From: Candidatus Epulonipiscium fishelsonii
Lineage (GTDB): Bacteria > Bacillota > Clostridia > Lachnospirales > Cellulosilyticaceae
DNA length: 33,977 nucleotides
Reading direction: 5' to 3'
Assembly: GCA_001983475.1 (NCBI GenBank)
Contig: LJHD01000233.1
Coordinates: forward strand, 1-33,977
Part shown: piece by piece, positions 15,462 to 23,706 of the stretch
How the letters are laid out: the number at the start of each line of letters is the position of its first letter
Position numbering within the stretch: the first letter of the stretch is position 1
Position numbers and translations under genes: made by a program
The notes under the pieces: model-generated
What the model was told of the DNA's origin: nothing
The model's database searches: none
Seen by the model: the letters and a program-made list of their open reading frames with translations, nothing else

Positions 15462-17030
15462 ATGGCAATAGAATTAATAAAAAAGTTAATGGATGTGAAT
15501 GAAGCAACTCAAAAAGAAACTTCACAAATTGTAAAAGAAAGAGACTTAATTGTTCCTGATGGAAAACCTGATATGCAAAGAGTACTTTTTCTTGATGGAA
15601 ATTTAAAAATGGATTCATTTGACGTGCAGCAAAATAGAATTATATATAAAGGTGAAGTTGACGTTACAATTTTATACTTGCCTGAGCATGGCAATGGCAT
15701 TTGTAAAATGAAAGGTTCTGTTCCTATTGAAGACTTTATGATTTTTGAAGGAGTAGACTCTGAACAACGTGTAGAATTTATTTATGATATTGAACATCTT
15801 AATTGGAATATATTAAATGAACGAAAACTTAACATTAAAGTTGTTATTGAAGTTGGAGCAATTGTAACCAAAACTAAAGAAATTTATTTAGTTGAAGACT
15901 TAAACACAGATATCCCTATTGAGAAAAAAATGAAAGAATTAAATATTATTAGCATGTCACCTGAAAAAGAAGAAAAGATTATTGTTAAAGACGAGCTAAC
16001 AATTCCATCCAATCAACCATCTATAGGAGACATTTTAAAACTTTCAACTAGTATTAAAGAAGATCAAATCAAGCGTACTGCTGATGAACTTATATTTAAC
16101 GGAATGGTTGAAGTTGCTATTTTATACCAATCAATTGAAGATAACAATATTAGTGTATATACAAATAAAATTCCATTCTCTGGTGCAGTTGACCTTATAA
16201 AGCTTGATGACGAAAAACATTGGGACTGTACTTTAGATGTAGCTCCTACACTTGTTCAAGTCAATCCTGATTATGATGGTGAAGATAGAATAGTTGATAT
16301 TGAATGTATTGTTACAGCAAAATATACAACTTACAATAATGAGCAATTAGAAATTGTTGATGATGTATATTCACCTGGAAAATTTGTTGGTGAAAATAGC
16401 AAGATGGAAAAATATGTTAATCTTGCATTTAAAGATAGCATTTCCTCTGTAACAAAAGAAACCTTAAATATCGATGGATTAAACCCTGATATACATCAAA
16501 TTTATAATATTGAGCTAAAATCAAAAGTTGATGAAGTAGAAGTTAATGATGACAAGCTAACAATTGAAGGAATTATAGAGGTATTAGTAATTTATACAGA
16601 TGAAGAAGGCCCAAGTAAAATTATAACATTTATGGACAGCTTGCCATTTAACTTAGAGTTAAATACTAATTTACCTGAAAATGAAGACTACATCATTGAT
16701 GCAAAAGTTAATCCAAAAGACGTTCAATTGGTATCAATTAACCGTGAAAGTTTAAGCATTGACTATAAACTAGAATACAACTTAAGTATTTATGAAACTA
16801 AACAAATTAGCGTTATTGATGAAATTGAAATTGAAGATATGACAAAAGAAACACTTAATGAATATCCAAGCATTATTGTATACACTGTTAAAAACGGTGA
16901 AACACTTTGGGATATGGCAAAGAAATTTAATACTACTGTTAGAAATATTGCTCAAGTCAATGAATTTGATGAAAGCTACCTACCACATTCAGGTGAAAAA
17001 GTTATTATAATCAAACAATCAAAATTTTAA
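15462..17030 (+). CDS. SPOCS (DUF3794) and LysM domain protein, spore-coat type
   Basis: A 522-aa protein with repeated SPOCS-type segments and a C-terminal LysM at about residues 471-518 (VYTVKNGETLWDMAKKFN ... NEFDESYLPHSGEKV). The N-terminus (KERDLIVPDGKPDMQRVL) is typical of clostridial DUF3794 proteins; SPOCS units recur at roughly 35-120, 190-275 and 330-440, each with a VDVTILY-like or VLVIYTDEEG-like strand. LysM binds peptidoglycan or chitin-like glycans, and the SPOCS/LysM pairing is the layout of spore coat and cortex-associated proteins such as the SpoVID/SafA type. No signal peptide, as expected for mother-cell synthesis onto the forespore. AAGAGGAGGACTTCTAAG precedes the ATG, a sigma-E-like promoter is upstream and a terminator follows. 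Confidence 0.88.
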   Translation: MAIELIKKLMDVNEATQKETSQIVKERDLIVPDGKPDMQRVLFLDGNLKMDSFDVQQNRIIYKGEVDVTILYLPEHGNGICKMKGSVPIEDFMIFEGVDSEQRVEFIYDIEHLNWNILNERKLNIKVVIEVGAIVTKTKEIYLVEDLNTDIPIEKKMKELNIISMSPEKEEKIIVKDELTIPSNQPSIGDILKLSTSIKEDQIKRTADELIFNGMVEVAILYQSIEDNNISVYTNKIPFSGAVDLIKLDDEKHWDCTLDVAPTLVQVNPDYDGEDRIVDIECIVTAKYTTYNNEQLEIVDDVYSPGKFVGENSKMEKYVNLAFKDSISSVTKETLNIDGLNPDIHQIYNIELKSKVDEVEVNDDKLTIEGIIEVLVIYTDEEGPSKIITFMDSLPFNLELNTNLPENEDYIIDAKVNPKDVQLVSINRESLSIDYKLEYNLSIYETKQISVIDEIEIEDMTKETLNEYPSIIVYTVKNGETLWDMAKKFNTTVRNIAQVNEFDESYLPHSGEKVIIIKQSKF

Positions 17031-17038
17031 TAAAGCTA

Positions 17039-17079
17039 TGCCTACTTCAAATAGATATTTTGAATAGGCAATTTTTTTT
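17039..17079 (+). terminator. terminator of the SPOCS/LysM gene
   Basis: TGCCTACTTCAAA pairs with TTTTGAATAGGCA around ATAGATA, followed by ATTTTTTTT. Confidence 0.9.
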
Positions 17080-17120
17080 GCTCTAATATAAGTACGTTTA
17101 CTATATAATAGTATAATAGT

Positions 17121-17217
17121 TGTTAAGTTAAATGAAAAATTGCTTGATTATAATAATAAGTTTTTATGGGGCATCGTTACTGAACCCCCAGCGTTTTTGG
17201 TAGCAATTAACTTAACA
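17121..17217. mobile_element. palindromic MITE-like element, TGTTAAGTTAA family, copy 2
   Basis: Perfect 11-bp ends TGTTAAGTTAA (17121-17131) and TTAACTTAACA (17207-17217), extended inward by ATTGCT/AGCAAT after a 7-nt offset; 97 bp in all with a GC-richer core (GGGGCATCGTTACTGAACCCC). It lies directly before the ribosome binding site of the unknown 218-aa protein, in the same relative place as copy 1 to its gene. Confidence 0.7.
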
Positions 17218-17244
17218 CGACTATTGTTTAAGGAGAAATGTAAT

Positions 17245-17901
17245 ATGACAAGTAAAACTGTAGTTAATGACTTTAAAGAAAAACCTAATACAATAAATCT
17301 TACAATAAAGTGTTCTTATGAAGTAGCAGAAAAATTTAAACAACAGGGAAAAGAAAAAGACATGAACCCTGCTCAATTTTTAGAATATCTAATGCAACTT
17401 TTACCAAATAAGAATATGAAAGTACATAACATAAATGGAATAAAAATTCCTCATAATAATGGAACGTTAAAGTTTTTCTTAAATGAATTTAATATTTTTA
17501 AATCAAAAGAACATTCTTCATTTATACTTGAATTCAATGGAAAATTAATTTATGCTATTTCTGAGATAAGAACACTTCAAAATTTTTCATCAAATAAATT
17601 AAAATCAGATTTCAATTATATTTATGATGATAAAGATATAACCGAATACTTTTTAGTGATTTATTATAATATAGATAATAGGAAATATTTTTTATATGAC
17701 TATATAAACGTAAAATCTAGTCAAAATAATAATATTAACTTAACAGCCTACAGAGGAAAATTTGCAAAAGATTTAAAAGATATAATAAATAAATTAAGTG
17801 GTTATATAACAGCTGAAGAAAGTGATCAGATTGAATTTGAATTAGCTGAAGATATTTCAAATAATCCAAAAATGATTGCAAAATATCTTGAATCAAAGTG
17901 A
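17245..17901 (+). CDS. protein of unknown function, 218 aa
   Basis: I do not recognise this protein. The ATG at 17245 with AAGGAG 8 nt upstream is preferred over the longer track start, whose first 35 codons are encoded by the palindromic element. The first 60 residues (INLTIKCSYEVAEKFKQQGK, then MNPAQFLEYLMQLL) have a beta-strand, helix, helix layout that faintly resembles ribbon-helix-helix proteins. The rest is Asn/Lys-rich, mixed alpha/beta, without signal peptide or membrane helices (FILEFNGKLIYAISEIRTL, YFLYDYINV). It has no operon partner: a terminator and MITE lie upstream and about 185 nt of non-coding DNA downstream. No function should be inferred from the weak N-terminal likeness. 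Confidence 0.65.
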   Translation: MTSKTVVNDFKEKPNTINLTIKCSYEVAEKFKQQGKEKDMNPAQFLEYLMQLLPNKNMKVHNINGIKIPHNNGTLKFFLNEFNIFKSKEHSSFILEFNGKLIYAISEIRTLQNFSSNKLKSDFNYIYDDKDITEYFLVIYYNIDNRKYFLYDYINVKSSQNNNINLTAYRGKFAKDLKDIINKLSGYITAEESDQIEFELAEDISNNPKMIAKYLESK

Positions 17902-18085
17902 AGTACTCAATTTTAAAAACTATGTAACAACAAAAAATATTCCCCATGGGATATCTAAGTACTTATAACTATATTATAATAGATTTAAGATATTTATTTA
18001 GTGAAATATTCATCATATTAAATAAATATTCCTCTATTATAATAATTAATTCAATAGATTTTGATGAGTTAAAGCTCTTATATTG

Positions 18086-18115
18086 TTGACTTTATGTTTT
18101 TTTTAAGAGTATAAT
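18086..18115 (+). promoter_or_regulatory. sigma-A-type promoter of ispE
   Basis: TTGACT (18086-18091) and TATAAT (18110-18115) with an 18-nt spacer, ending about 30 nt before the ATG. The 17902-18085 space before it contains an imperfect AT-rich inverted repeat (GATATTTATTTA/TAAATAAATATT) and no gene. Confidence 0.7.
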
Positions 18116-18146
18116 ATAAAAAACGATAATGCGAAAAGGAGAAGAA

Positions 18147-19034
18147 ATGGAGACGATAACACTAAGAGCAAAAGCTAAAATTAATATTAGTTTAGATGTA
18201 ATTGGAAAACGTGAAAATGGATATCATGATTTGAGAATGATAATGCAAACTATAAATTTGCATGATACAATTTATATTAAGAAAACTAAAAGTCCTAAAA
18301 TACAAATAAATACAAATATTCCTTGGTTACCAATTGATGACAAAAATATTGCTTATCAAGCAGTTCAAGTTTTTTTAAGAGAAACTAAGTTACCTTATGG
18401 AGTATATATTGATATCTTTAAAAGAATTCCTATTTCAGCAGGATTAGCTGGTGGCAGCACAGATGCAGCAGCTGTTTTAGTTGGATTAAACAAAATATTT
18501 AAGACTAGATTTAGTAAAAGAAAGCTTATGAAACTTGGAGTACAACTGGGTGCCGATGTACCTTTTTGTATATTAAGAGGCACTGCTCTTGCAGAAGGAA
18601 TTGGAGAAGTTTTAACGCCTTTACCTCCTTTACCGTATACTTATATTTTATTAGTAAAACCAAATATAAGTGTATCTACCTCGGTAGTATACCAAACACT
18701 TTCAGTGCAAAATATAAAAAAACACCCAAAAACTGATGAAATATTAAATGCAATTAAATGTAAAGATACAAAATTTATATTTAACAATATGGAAAATGTT
18801 CTTCAAGAAGTAACAATTCCACTGTATCCAGAAATTGAAAGAATAAAAAAAGATATGTTAAGACAAGGGGCCATTGCAAGCATGATGAGTGGAAGTGGCC
18901 CAACTGTATTTGGAATATATAAGAATAACAATGAATGTATAAAAGTGGCAAATCATTTTAAAGAAAATTATGGCCTTAAAGAGGTATATGTGACAAGTAC
19001 ATATTATCCTGAGGTTATAAAAGTGAGAGCTTGA
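18147..19034 (+). CDS. ispE: 4-diphosphocytidyl-2-C-methyl-D-erythritol kinase
   Basis: The fourth enzyme region of the MEP (non-mevalonate) isoprenoid pathway, an ATP-dependent kinase of the GHMP fold acting in the cytoplasm. The protein is 295 aa from the ATG at 18147, which has AAGGAG 5 nt upstream; the track start 6 codons earlier overlaps that ribosome binding site. The N-terminal RAKAKINISLDVIGKRENGYHDL, the glycine-rich ATP loop PISAGLAGGSTDAAAVL, LGADVPFCI with the probable catalytic Asp, and C-terminal MSGSGPTVFG are all present. It has its own sigma-A promoter. A GntR/FCD gene follows after 336 nt, an order also seen in other Clostridia, where spoIIR is often next; here spoIIR is elsewhere. 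Confidence 0.96.
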   Translation: METITLRAKAKINISLDVIGKRENGYHDLRMIMQTINLHDTIYIKKTKSPKIQINTNIPWLPIDDKNIAYQAVQVFLRETKLPYGVYIDIFKRIPISAGLAGGSTDAAAVLVGLNKIFKTRFSKRKLMKLGVQLGADVPFCILRGTALAEGIGEVLTPLPPLPYTYILLVKPNISVSTSVVYQTLSVQNIKKHPKTDEILNAIKCKDTKFIFNNMENVLQEVTIPLYPEIERIKKDMLRQGAIASMMSGSGPTVFGIYKNNNECIKVANHFKENYGLKEVYVTSTYYPEVIKVRA

Positions 19035-19255
19035 GTTCATTTTAATAATAATATGTAATTGTTCAAAAAATGTGTTAATTAGTAAAATTTTAAAAAGTTA
19101 AAAAAAGGAGGGAGTTGCCAAATAAAGCTTTGTATATTTAAGTATGTTAATATCCCCATATCTTAGCAAGATTAAATTTTAATGATTCTAAGTGGATAAC
19201 CCTTTGCACTTCGTTAAAATGTATATTTAGTTGAGGTAGATTGAAAAATTAATAT

Positions 19256-19314
19256 TAGGCTGTTGAATAAATAACTTTTAAAGGTAAGCATTAAGATGAA
19301 TTATTCAACAGCTT
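19256..19314. mobile_element. 59-bp palindromic element, GGCTGTTGAATAA family
   Basis: TTAGGCTGTTGAATAAAT on the left is matched by ATTATTCAACAGCTTAA on the right. The interior is only about 25 bp. Identical end wording bounds the elements at 25984-26140 and 8783-8812. The rest of 19035-19370 contains a stray AAAGGAGGG at about 19086 with only an 8-codon frame after it and no gene. Confidence 0.7.
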
Positions 19315-19370
19315 AAATATATGTTAGAGTTTATTTACAAAGTTTTAAATAATATTGGCAACAGTAAACT

Positions 19371-20057
19371 ATGGACATCAATGATTATCAACCACTAAGA
19401 AATGTTGTATTTCAGACAATAAGAAAAGCGATTTTAGAAGGCGAACTTCAACCTGGTGAAAGACTGATGGAAACACAACTAGCCGAAAAATTGGGAGTTA
19501 GCCGAACTCCTATCAGGGAAGCAATACGAAAGCTGGAGACTGAGGGGCTTATTATAATAACTCCAAGAAAAGGTGCACAAGTAGCTCCGTTTACACAAAA
19601 AGAAATTGCAGATGTATTAGAAGTTCGTGGAACGTTGGAAGCATTGGCTGTAAGACTTGCTTGTAAAAGAATAACTCCTAAAAATTTTTTGAAATTAGAT
19701 TTAGTTATAACTGAATATGAATATGCTGTGCAACACAAAGATGTTAATTTAATGATACAAAAAGATATTGAATTTCATGATATTATATTTGCAGCGACAC
19801 AAAATGAAAAGTTAATTCAAATGTTTAATAATATTCGTGAACAAGTTCTTAGATATAGAATTACTTATTTAAAGAATGTTACAGATGGTGCACAAGTATT
19901 GCTTGAACATAGAGATATATTTAAATCATTGGAATTAAAAAATGAAGAAATTGCAGCTCAACTAATCACTAGACATATTGAAAATCAAAGAGACTCAATA
20001 TTATATTATATTAGAGAACAAGAAAAAAAAATTAAATTAAATAGTAAAATAGGGTAA
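19371..20057 (+). CDS. GntR family transcriptional regulator with FCD domain
   Basis: A 228-aa DNA-binding regulator of the FadR subfamily. The N-terminal winged helix (about 10-75) has the GntR signature GELQPGERLMETQLAEKLGV followed by SRTPIREAIRKLETEGL. The C-terminal all-helical FCD domain (about 85-215) includes EVRGTLEALAVRLA, EFHDIIFAATQN and a late EHRDIFKSLELK...RHIEN segment, which supplies the metal- or ligand-binding Asp/His residues in this family. The effector is probably a small organic acid, but cannot be named. There is no clear Shine-Dalgarno before the ATG, though the peptide starts exactly as homologues do. The neighbouring ispE matches a common clostridial order. The terminator overlaps its stop codon. 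Confidence 0.92.
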   Translation: MDINDYQPLRNVVFQTIRKAILEGELQPGERLMETQLAEKLGVSRTPIREAIRKLETEGLIIITPRKGAQVAPFTQKEIADVLEVRGTLEALAVRLACKRITPKNFLKLDLVITEYEYAVQHKDVNLMIQKDIEFHDIIFAATQNEKLIQMFNNIREQVLRYRITYLKNVTDGAQVLLEHRDIFKSLELKNEEIAAQLITRHIENQRDSILYYIREQEKKIKLNSKIG

Positions 20058-20087
20058 ATAGCACTAAGTGCTTCTTACCCTATTTTT
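20046..20087. terminator. bidirectional terminator between GntR and SLH genes
   Basis: AAAATAGGGTAA (20046-20057) and TTACCCTATTTT (20075-20086) form a perfect 12-bp stem, with GCAC/GTGC inside the loop and T/A-runs at both ends. The left arm contains the GntR stop codon, and the convergent SLH gene ends 20 nt further on, so one structure can serve both. Confidence 0.9.
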
Positions 20088-20107
20088 GACATAAATTTTT
20101 CCAATAA

Positions 20108-21601
20108 TTAAAACATCATATATTGATTGTAATCTTTTTGTAAATCATATCTTAAGTAGTCAAAGAAAGAATTTAAAAATGCTGCACAATCTGCATAACT
20201 TACATACTTGTCTGGGAATAGATATCCCCCATCAGCAGGGATAATTCCAAGTTTATTAGCTGCATAAATACTATTTTTTGCATAAGGAGATATTTTGCTA
20301 TCATCTAAAAACGGAGTATAATTTGAATCTGCTCCAAAGCCTAGTCTTTCAAGCCCCAATGCTCTTACATTAAATACATACATTTGCTCTCTATTTAAAT
20401 ATTCGTATGGATTTACTGAGCCACCTTGAATTAATCCCGCATTATATGCTGCTACAGCGTATGGATATAAAGAATGTTCTTCGCTTATATCATTAAATAA
20501 CCCTTTTGGTAAAGGATTTTTCTTGTCATCTGCCTTAGGCACAGGAATTTGCAACGCCTTTACTAGCATCTCTATATATTCTCCACGTGTAACTGGCTGA
20601 TTTGCAGAAAAGCCTCTTGGGTTCACATCAAAAACTTTCATACTATACATTCTTTCAACATCAGATTTTGCTGGGTGGCCCATCAATTGGCTTAGTGAAG
20701 GAATTGGTAATTGTTCCACCCTTGGAGAATCTTCAACTATAAAAGTTCCAACGGCGTCTTTTTCTTCCAATAGGTCGTTTCCAAGCAAAACATTGTACTG
20801 AACAACTCCGCTACCCCTTGCAATCTCTTTATAATTTCCAGCTAAACTAATTGCTTGTGGTTCATTTGATGAATATAACATATCTCTATATGTAGTATAT
20901 GTTGGGGTTTCTTCGATATAATATTGATTTGTTCCAGTATCAATACTTATATTTCGTCTTTGAGTTTCAGAAGTTGCAAATGCTTGGTCATAACCATATA
21001 CCCTTGCATCAACTTGCATAGTAACTTTATTGTCTCCGCCTGTAACATCAGTGTAAACTGCATTATAATATACATCTCCACTATAATATGTCACCCCTGG
21101 AGCTCTATCTTCAAGGATACTTTTAGAAAAGCTAGATAACTCTTCATCTATAGTATAAGTATTTCCTTCTGCAACAACTGTTTCTGTCCAAGCTGTAATT
21201 TCTGAACTCTTAGTTAACTGCTGCGTTCCTATATCGTAAATATAATTTGTATTCAAATCCACCGTTCTTGCTATTTGACTAGTACCATCTTCGCTTTCTG
21301 CTGTTATTATGTATGATTCTTTATAACTCCCGATTGGATTTTCCACAAAATCAATTTCCTCTGGCTTTAACTCAATTGTTCCTTCAACTAAAACTGGTTT
21401 TCCGCTTAAATATATATTTTCTTTATATGGAAGAGTATATTTTGTTACAGGTTTTGCATCTGGATTAGCTGCTTGTGCAACCGATGTTAATTTATATCCA
21501 GGGGAAGTTCCCCCGAAATAGCCTATATCTCCTTGTGCACCATATGCAACATTTGGAGTAAGCGTAATTAAAGATAATAATATTGCTGCTAATTTTCTCA
21601 T
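20108..21601 (-). CDS. exported protein with three C-terminal SLH domains
   Basis: A surface protein of 497 aa. The start chosen is the ATG at 21601, just after AGGAGGATAAAAAAA; the track start at 21622 would overlap the upstream gene and spoil the signal peptide (MRKLAAILLSLITLTPNVAYGA). Residues about 30-320 form a beta-rich region of unknown function with a DIGYFGGTSPGYKL opening. Three SLH-type units follow at about 330-375 (one divergent, ending FSANQPVTRGEYIEML), 392-440 (DISEEHSLYPYAVAAYNAGL) and 455-497. SLH units attach proteins to secondary cell-wall polymer. The gene begins 13 nt after the stop of the upstream exported protein, so the two are co-transcribed and may work as a pair. 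Confidence 0.88.
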   Translation of the reverse strand: MRKLAAILLSLITLTPNVAYGAQGDIGYFGGTSPGYKLTSVAQAANPDAKPVTKYTLPYKENIYLSGKPVLVEGTIELKPEEIDFVENPIGSYKESYIITAESEDGTSQIARTVDLNTNYIYDIGTQQLTKSSEITAWTETVVAEGNTYTIDEELSSFSKSILEDRAPGVTYYSGDVYYNAVYTDVTGGDNKVTMQVDARVYGYDQAFATSETQRRNISIDTGTNQYYIEETPTYTTYRDMLYSSNEPQAISLAGNYKEIARGSGVVQYNVLLGNDLLEEKDAVGTFIVEDSPRVEQLPIPSLSQLMGHPAKSDVERMYSMKVFDVNPRGFSANQPVTRGEYIEMLVKALQIPVPKADDKKNPLPKGLFNDISEEHSLYPYAVAAYNAGLIQGGSVNPYEYLNREQMYVFNVRALGLERLGFGADSNYTPFLDDSKISPYAKNSIYAANKLGIIPADGGYLFPDKYVSYADCAAFLNSFFDYLRYDLQKDYNQYMMF

Positions 21602-21614
21602 TTTTTTTATCCTC

Positions 21615-23384
21615 CTATTCAACAGTCACAAGATATCCAGTTAAAGCTAATATATCTTCTTGTGGAACTTCACCATTAAAGTTTTCTTCTAATACATCAG
21701 ATATACTTTGTTCCATTAAAATATTTATTGTTTCACCAATTTCCAGTTCTTCCCAAGTTACATCGTTTCCGTCTTTTATTACTAGCCCTGAATCGTCCAA
21801 AGTTACAGTTACTCCAAAGTTACTTTTACTGTATTCAGTCCATTTATCTAAATGAGGCTCATAATCATACACATCTTTTAAGGAAATTGTGCCTTCTTCA
21901 ATATCATATATTTCACCTTTAATAACTTCGTTAGTGTATGGCATAGTTGATATGGCAATCGCTTTATCACCAATTGCTAAAATTGTAAATACATCTTCTA
22001 ATTTGTTATTTTCTATTCCATAGGTTATAAAACTTTCTATTCCATTTTCAAGGAAACCATCTTCGTTATAAAATTTTGTTGCATAGTCTATTGTAAATGT
22101 TCTTGGTTGAGGATGATAATACCATTCTGGATAGTTAAATAAAGAAAATGTTTCAACCACAAATTTCTCTCTATCCTCTATTGATTTTATACGACCTCTA
22201 AAGATTTGAATATCTCCATTGAATATACTTGGTAAAATATTTGCCATAGCGATTTTTTCGTCAGCAGTAATTACTGCTTGAATTGTATCACCCACCAATA
22301 TATTTTGTGACTCAACCAATCGATTATCTTTAACAATAATTGCATCGTCAGCTATTATTAAATCTTGCCCTGTTAACAATTTAATTCGGCCTGGTTCCGC
22401 TGAAATAATTTCTGTTGGTTTCAAAGTTGTTTGTTTTGCACTTTGAAAATTCGCTTTTATAACATTTTGCTTGCCCATAAATTCCTCAATAGCAACATAT
22501 GCATACATTCCACCATTTGTTAAATATCTTGCTACATAATCCCAAGAAACTGGTTTACCTATTAAATATGAGCTCATAACAGTGGGGTTTGATGCAAGGG
22601 TTAAAATATCTGTGTATGGCCCCCAACCTGATGGGCCTAAGCTTTGGGCATGTGCTAATTTTAATGTTTGATTAAACTCATTAATATGTAGAAGTTCACC
22701 ACGGAAAATATCTGTTATTACTCGGGTATCTGGGTCAACAACAATTTCTTGAACAACTTCCTCAATAACTCCTTCACCCATAACTTTTTGTGAAACTAAA
22801 AGTTTAATCCATTGGCCTGGTTTTAGATTCCCAAGACTATACCATTTTCCTGCTTTTGTAATAGGTGTTTCAAAATATACATCATATAGATGAAGCTGCC
22901 CGTTTTCATCTTCCAAAGTAAGGTGTCCCATTTTACCGCTAGTAAAATCCCAAGACTTTATTTTCCCATATCTTAATATGTAATCTGTATATGCACTAAT
23001 ATATGTAACATATCCATCTTTATCGGTTCTTAAATAAATATTATCTCCCACTGCTATCTCCGCAATCGTTTTATCTCTCGGATCATACTCAAAGCTGGGA
23101 AACAACTCATCAATATATCCAATTCTATCTTCAAGTTCGTATATATCTTGCTTTTCAACTTTTAATTCATTGGAATAATACTTTGCTGTTATTTCATCCC
23201 CGTTACTATCTCTATAAATAAAATATCCAAATAATGGATAATTTGCAATTACAATCCCTTGGTCTTCATATATTGTTCCTTTCTCTATTTCTTTGTATGT
23301 TTGCTCATCAAGATATGAGGCAGAAGCAGATAAGGGAGTTAACCCTACTATTAATGCCATACCCCATGCAAAAATGTTCTTCAT
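21615..23384 (-). CDS. exported protein of unknown function, 589 aa, partner of the SLH protein
   Basis: An exported beta-rich protein I cannot assign to a named family. The ATG at 23384 gives a clean signal peptide (MKNIFAWGMALIVGLTPLSA, then SASYLDE) and has GTGGGGGA upstream; the track start is 7 codons earlier. Several segments of similar form recur: KIKSWDFTSGKMGHLTLEDE, FRGELLHINEFNQTLKLAHA, FRGRIKSIEDREKFVVETFS and KGEIYDIEEGTISLKDVYDY. Each is a G-x-I-x-x-I/W ... short beta unit, reminiscent of small OB-like or DUF5666-like repeats. There are no SLH domains. The downstream gene, 13 nt away, supplies SLH domains, which suggests this protein may be held at the cell wall through its partner. 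That is inference. Confidence 0.75.
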   Translation of the reverse strand: MKNIFAWGMALIVGLTPLSASASYLDEQTYKEIEKGTIYEDQGIVIANYPLFGYFIYRDSNGDEITAKYYSNELKVEKQDIYELEDRIGYIDELFPSFEYDPRDKTIAEIAVGDNIYLRTDKDGYVTYISAYTDYILRYGKIKSWDFTSGKMGHLTLEDENGQLHLYDVYFETPITKAGKWYSLGNLKPGQWIKLLVSQKVMGEGVIEEVVQEIVVDPDTRVITDIFRGELLHINEFNQTLKLAHAQSLGPSGWGPYTDILTLASNPTVMSSYLIGKPVSWDYVARYLTNGGMYAYVAIEEFMGKQNVIKANFQSAKQTTLKPTEIISAEPGRIKLLTGQDLIIADDAIIVKDNRLVESQNILVGDTIQAVITADEKIAMANILPSIFNGDIQIFRGRIKSIEDREKFVVETFSLFNYPEWYYHPQPRTFTIDYATKFYNEDGFLENGIESFITYGIENNKLEDVFTILAIGDKAIAISTMPYTNEVIKGEIYDIEEGTISLKDVYDYEPHLDKWTEYSKSNFGVTVTLDDSGLVIKDGNDVTWEELEIGETINILMEQSISDVLEENFNGEVPQEDILALTGYLVTVE

Positions 23385-23629
23385 ATTTTTTTCCCCCACT
23401 CTCAACTACCGATTTTTATAATTTTAAATCAAAAAACCACTATACCTTTAGGGTGTGTGGTAATTGACATTTATAATATATTTCGGTCAATTTTATTAAA
23501 AATATTATTACAAATTAGTTACTTTAACTAAATCATATATTTAGACTATTTTTACTAGTGTATTGTTCCTTAATTGTATCATATATGGGAACTTAAGGCA
23601 AAGGTCATTTAATTTTTTGTGGTGATGTA

Positions 23630-23659
23630 GGAGAGCAGCTCTTTCATGAGTTTCTCTCC
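23630..23659. repeat. hairpin downstream of rfbC
   Basis: GGAGAG (23630-23635) pairs with CTCTCC (23654-23659), with CTC/GAG inside. On the minus strand it lies about 47 nt after the rfbC stop but lacks a T-tract, so its role as terminator is uncertain. Otherwise 23406-23706 is AT-rich with no gene. Confidence 0.45.
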
Positions 23660-23706
23660 CAACCTCTCAAAAATGTTTTAACCTATAAGTACGTTTACAA
23701 TATTTG

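Noticed and set aside
17140-17244. 35-codon N-terminal extension of the unknown protein
   Set aside because: These codons are encoded within the palindromic element; the ATG at 17245 has a proper AAGGAG at good spacing.
17089-23698. 15-nt match TATAAGTACGTTTAC at 17089 and 23684 as a repeat family
   Set aside because: Only two copies with unrelated flanks; in DNA this AT-rich such matches can arise by chance.
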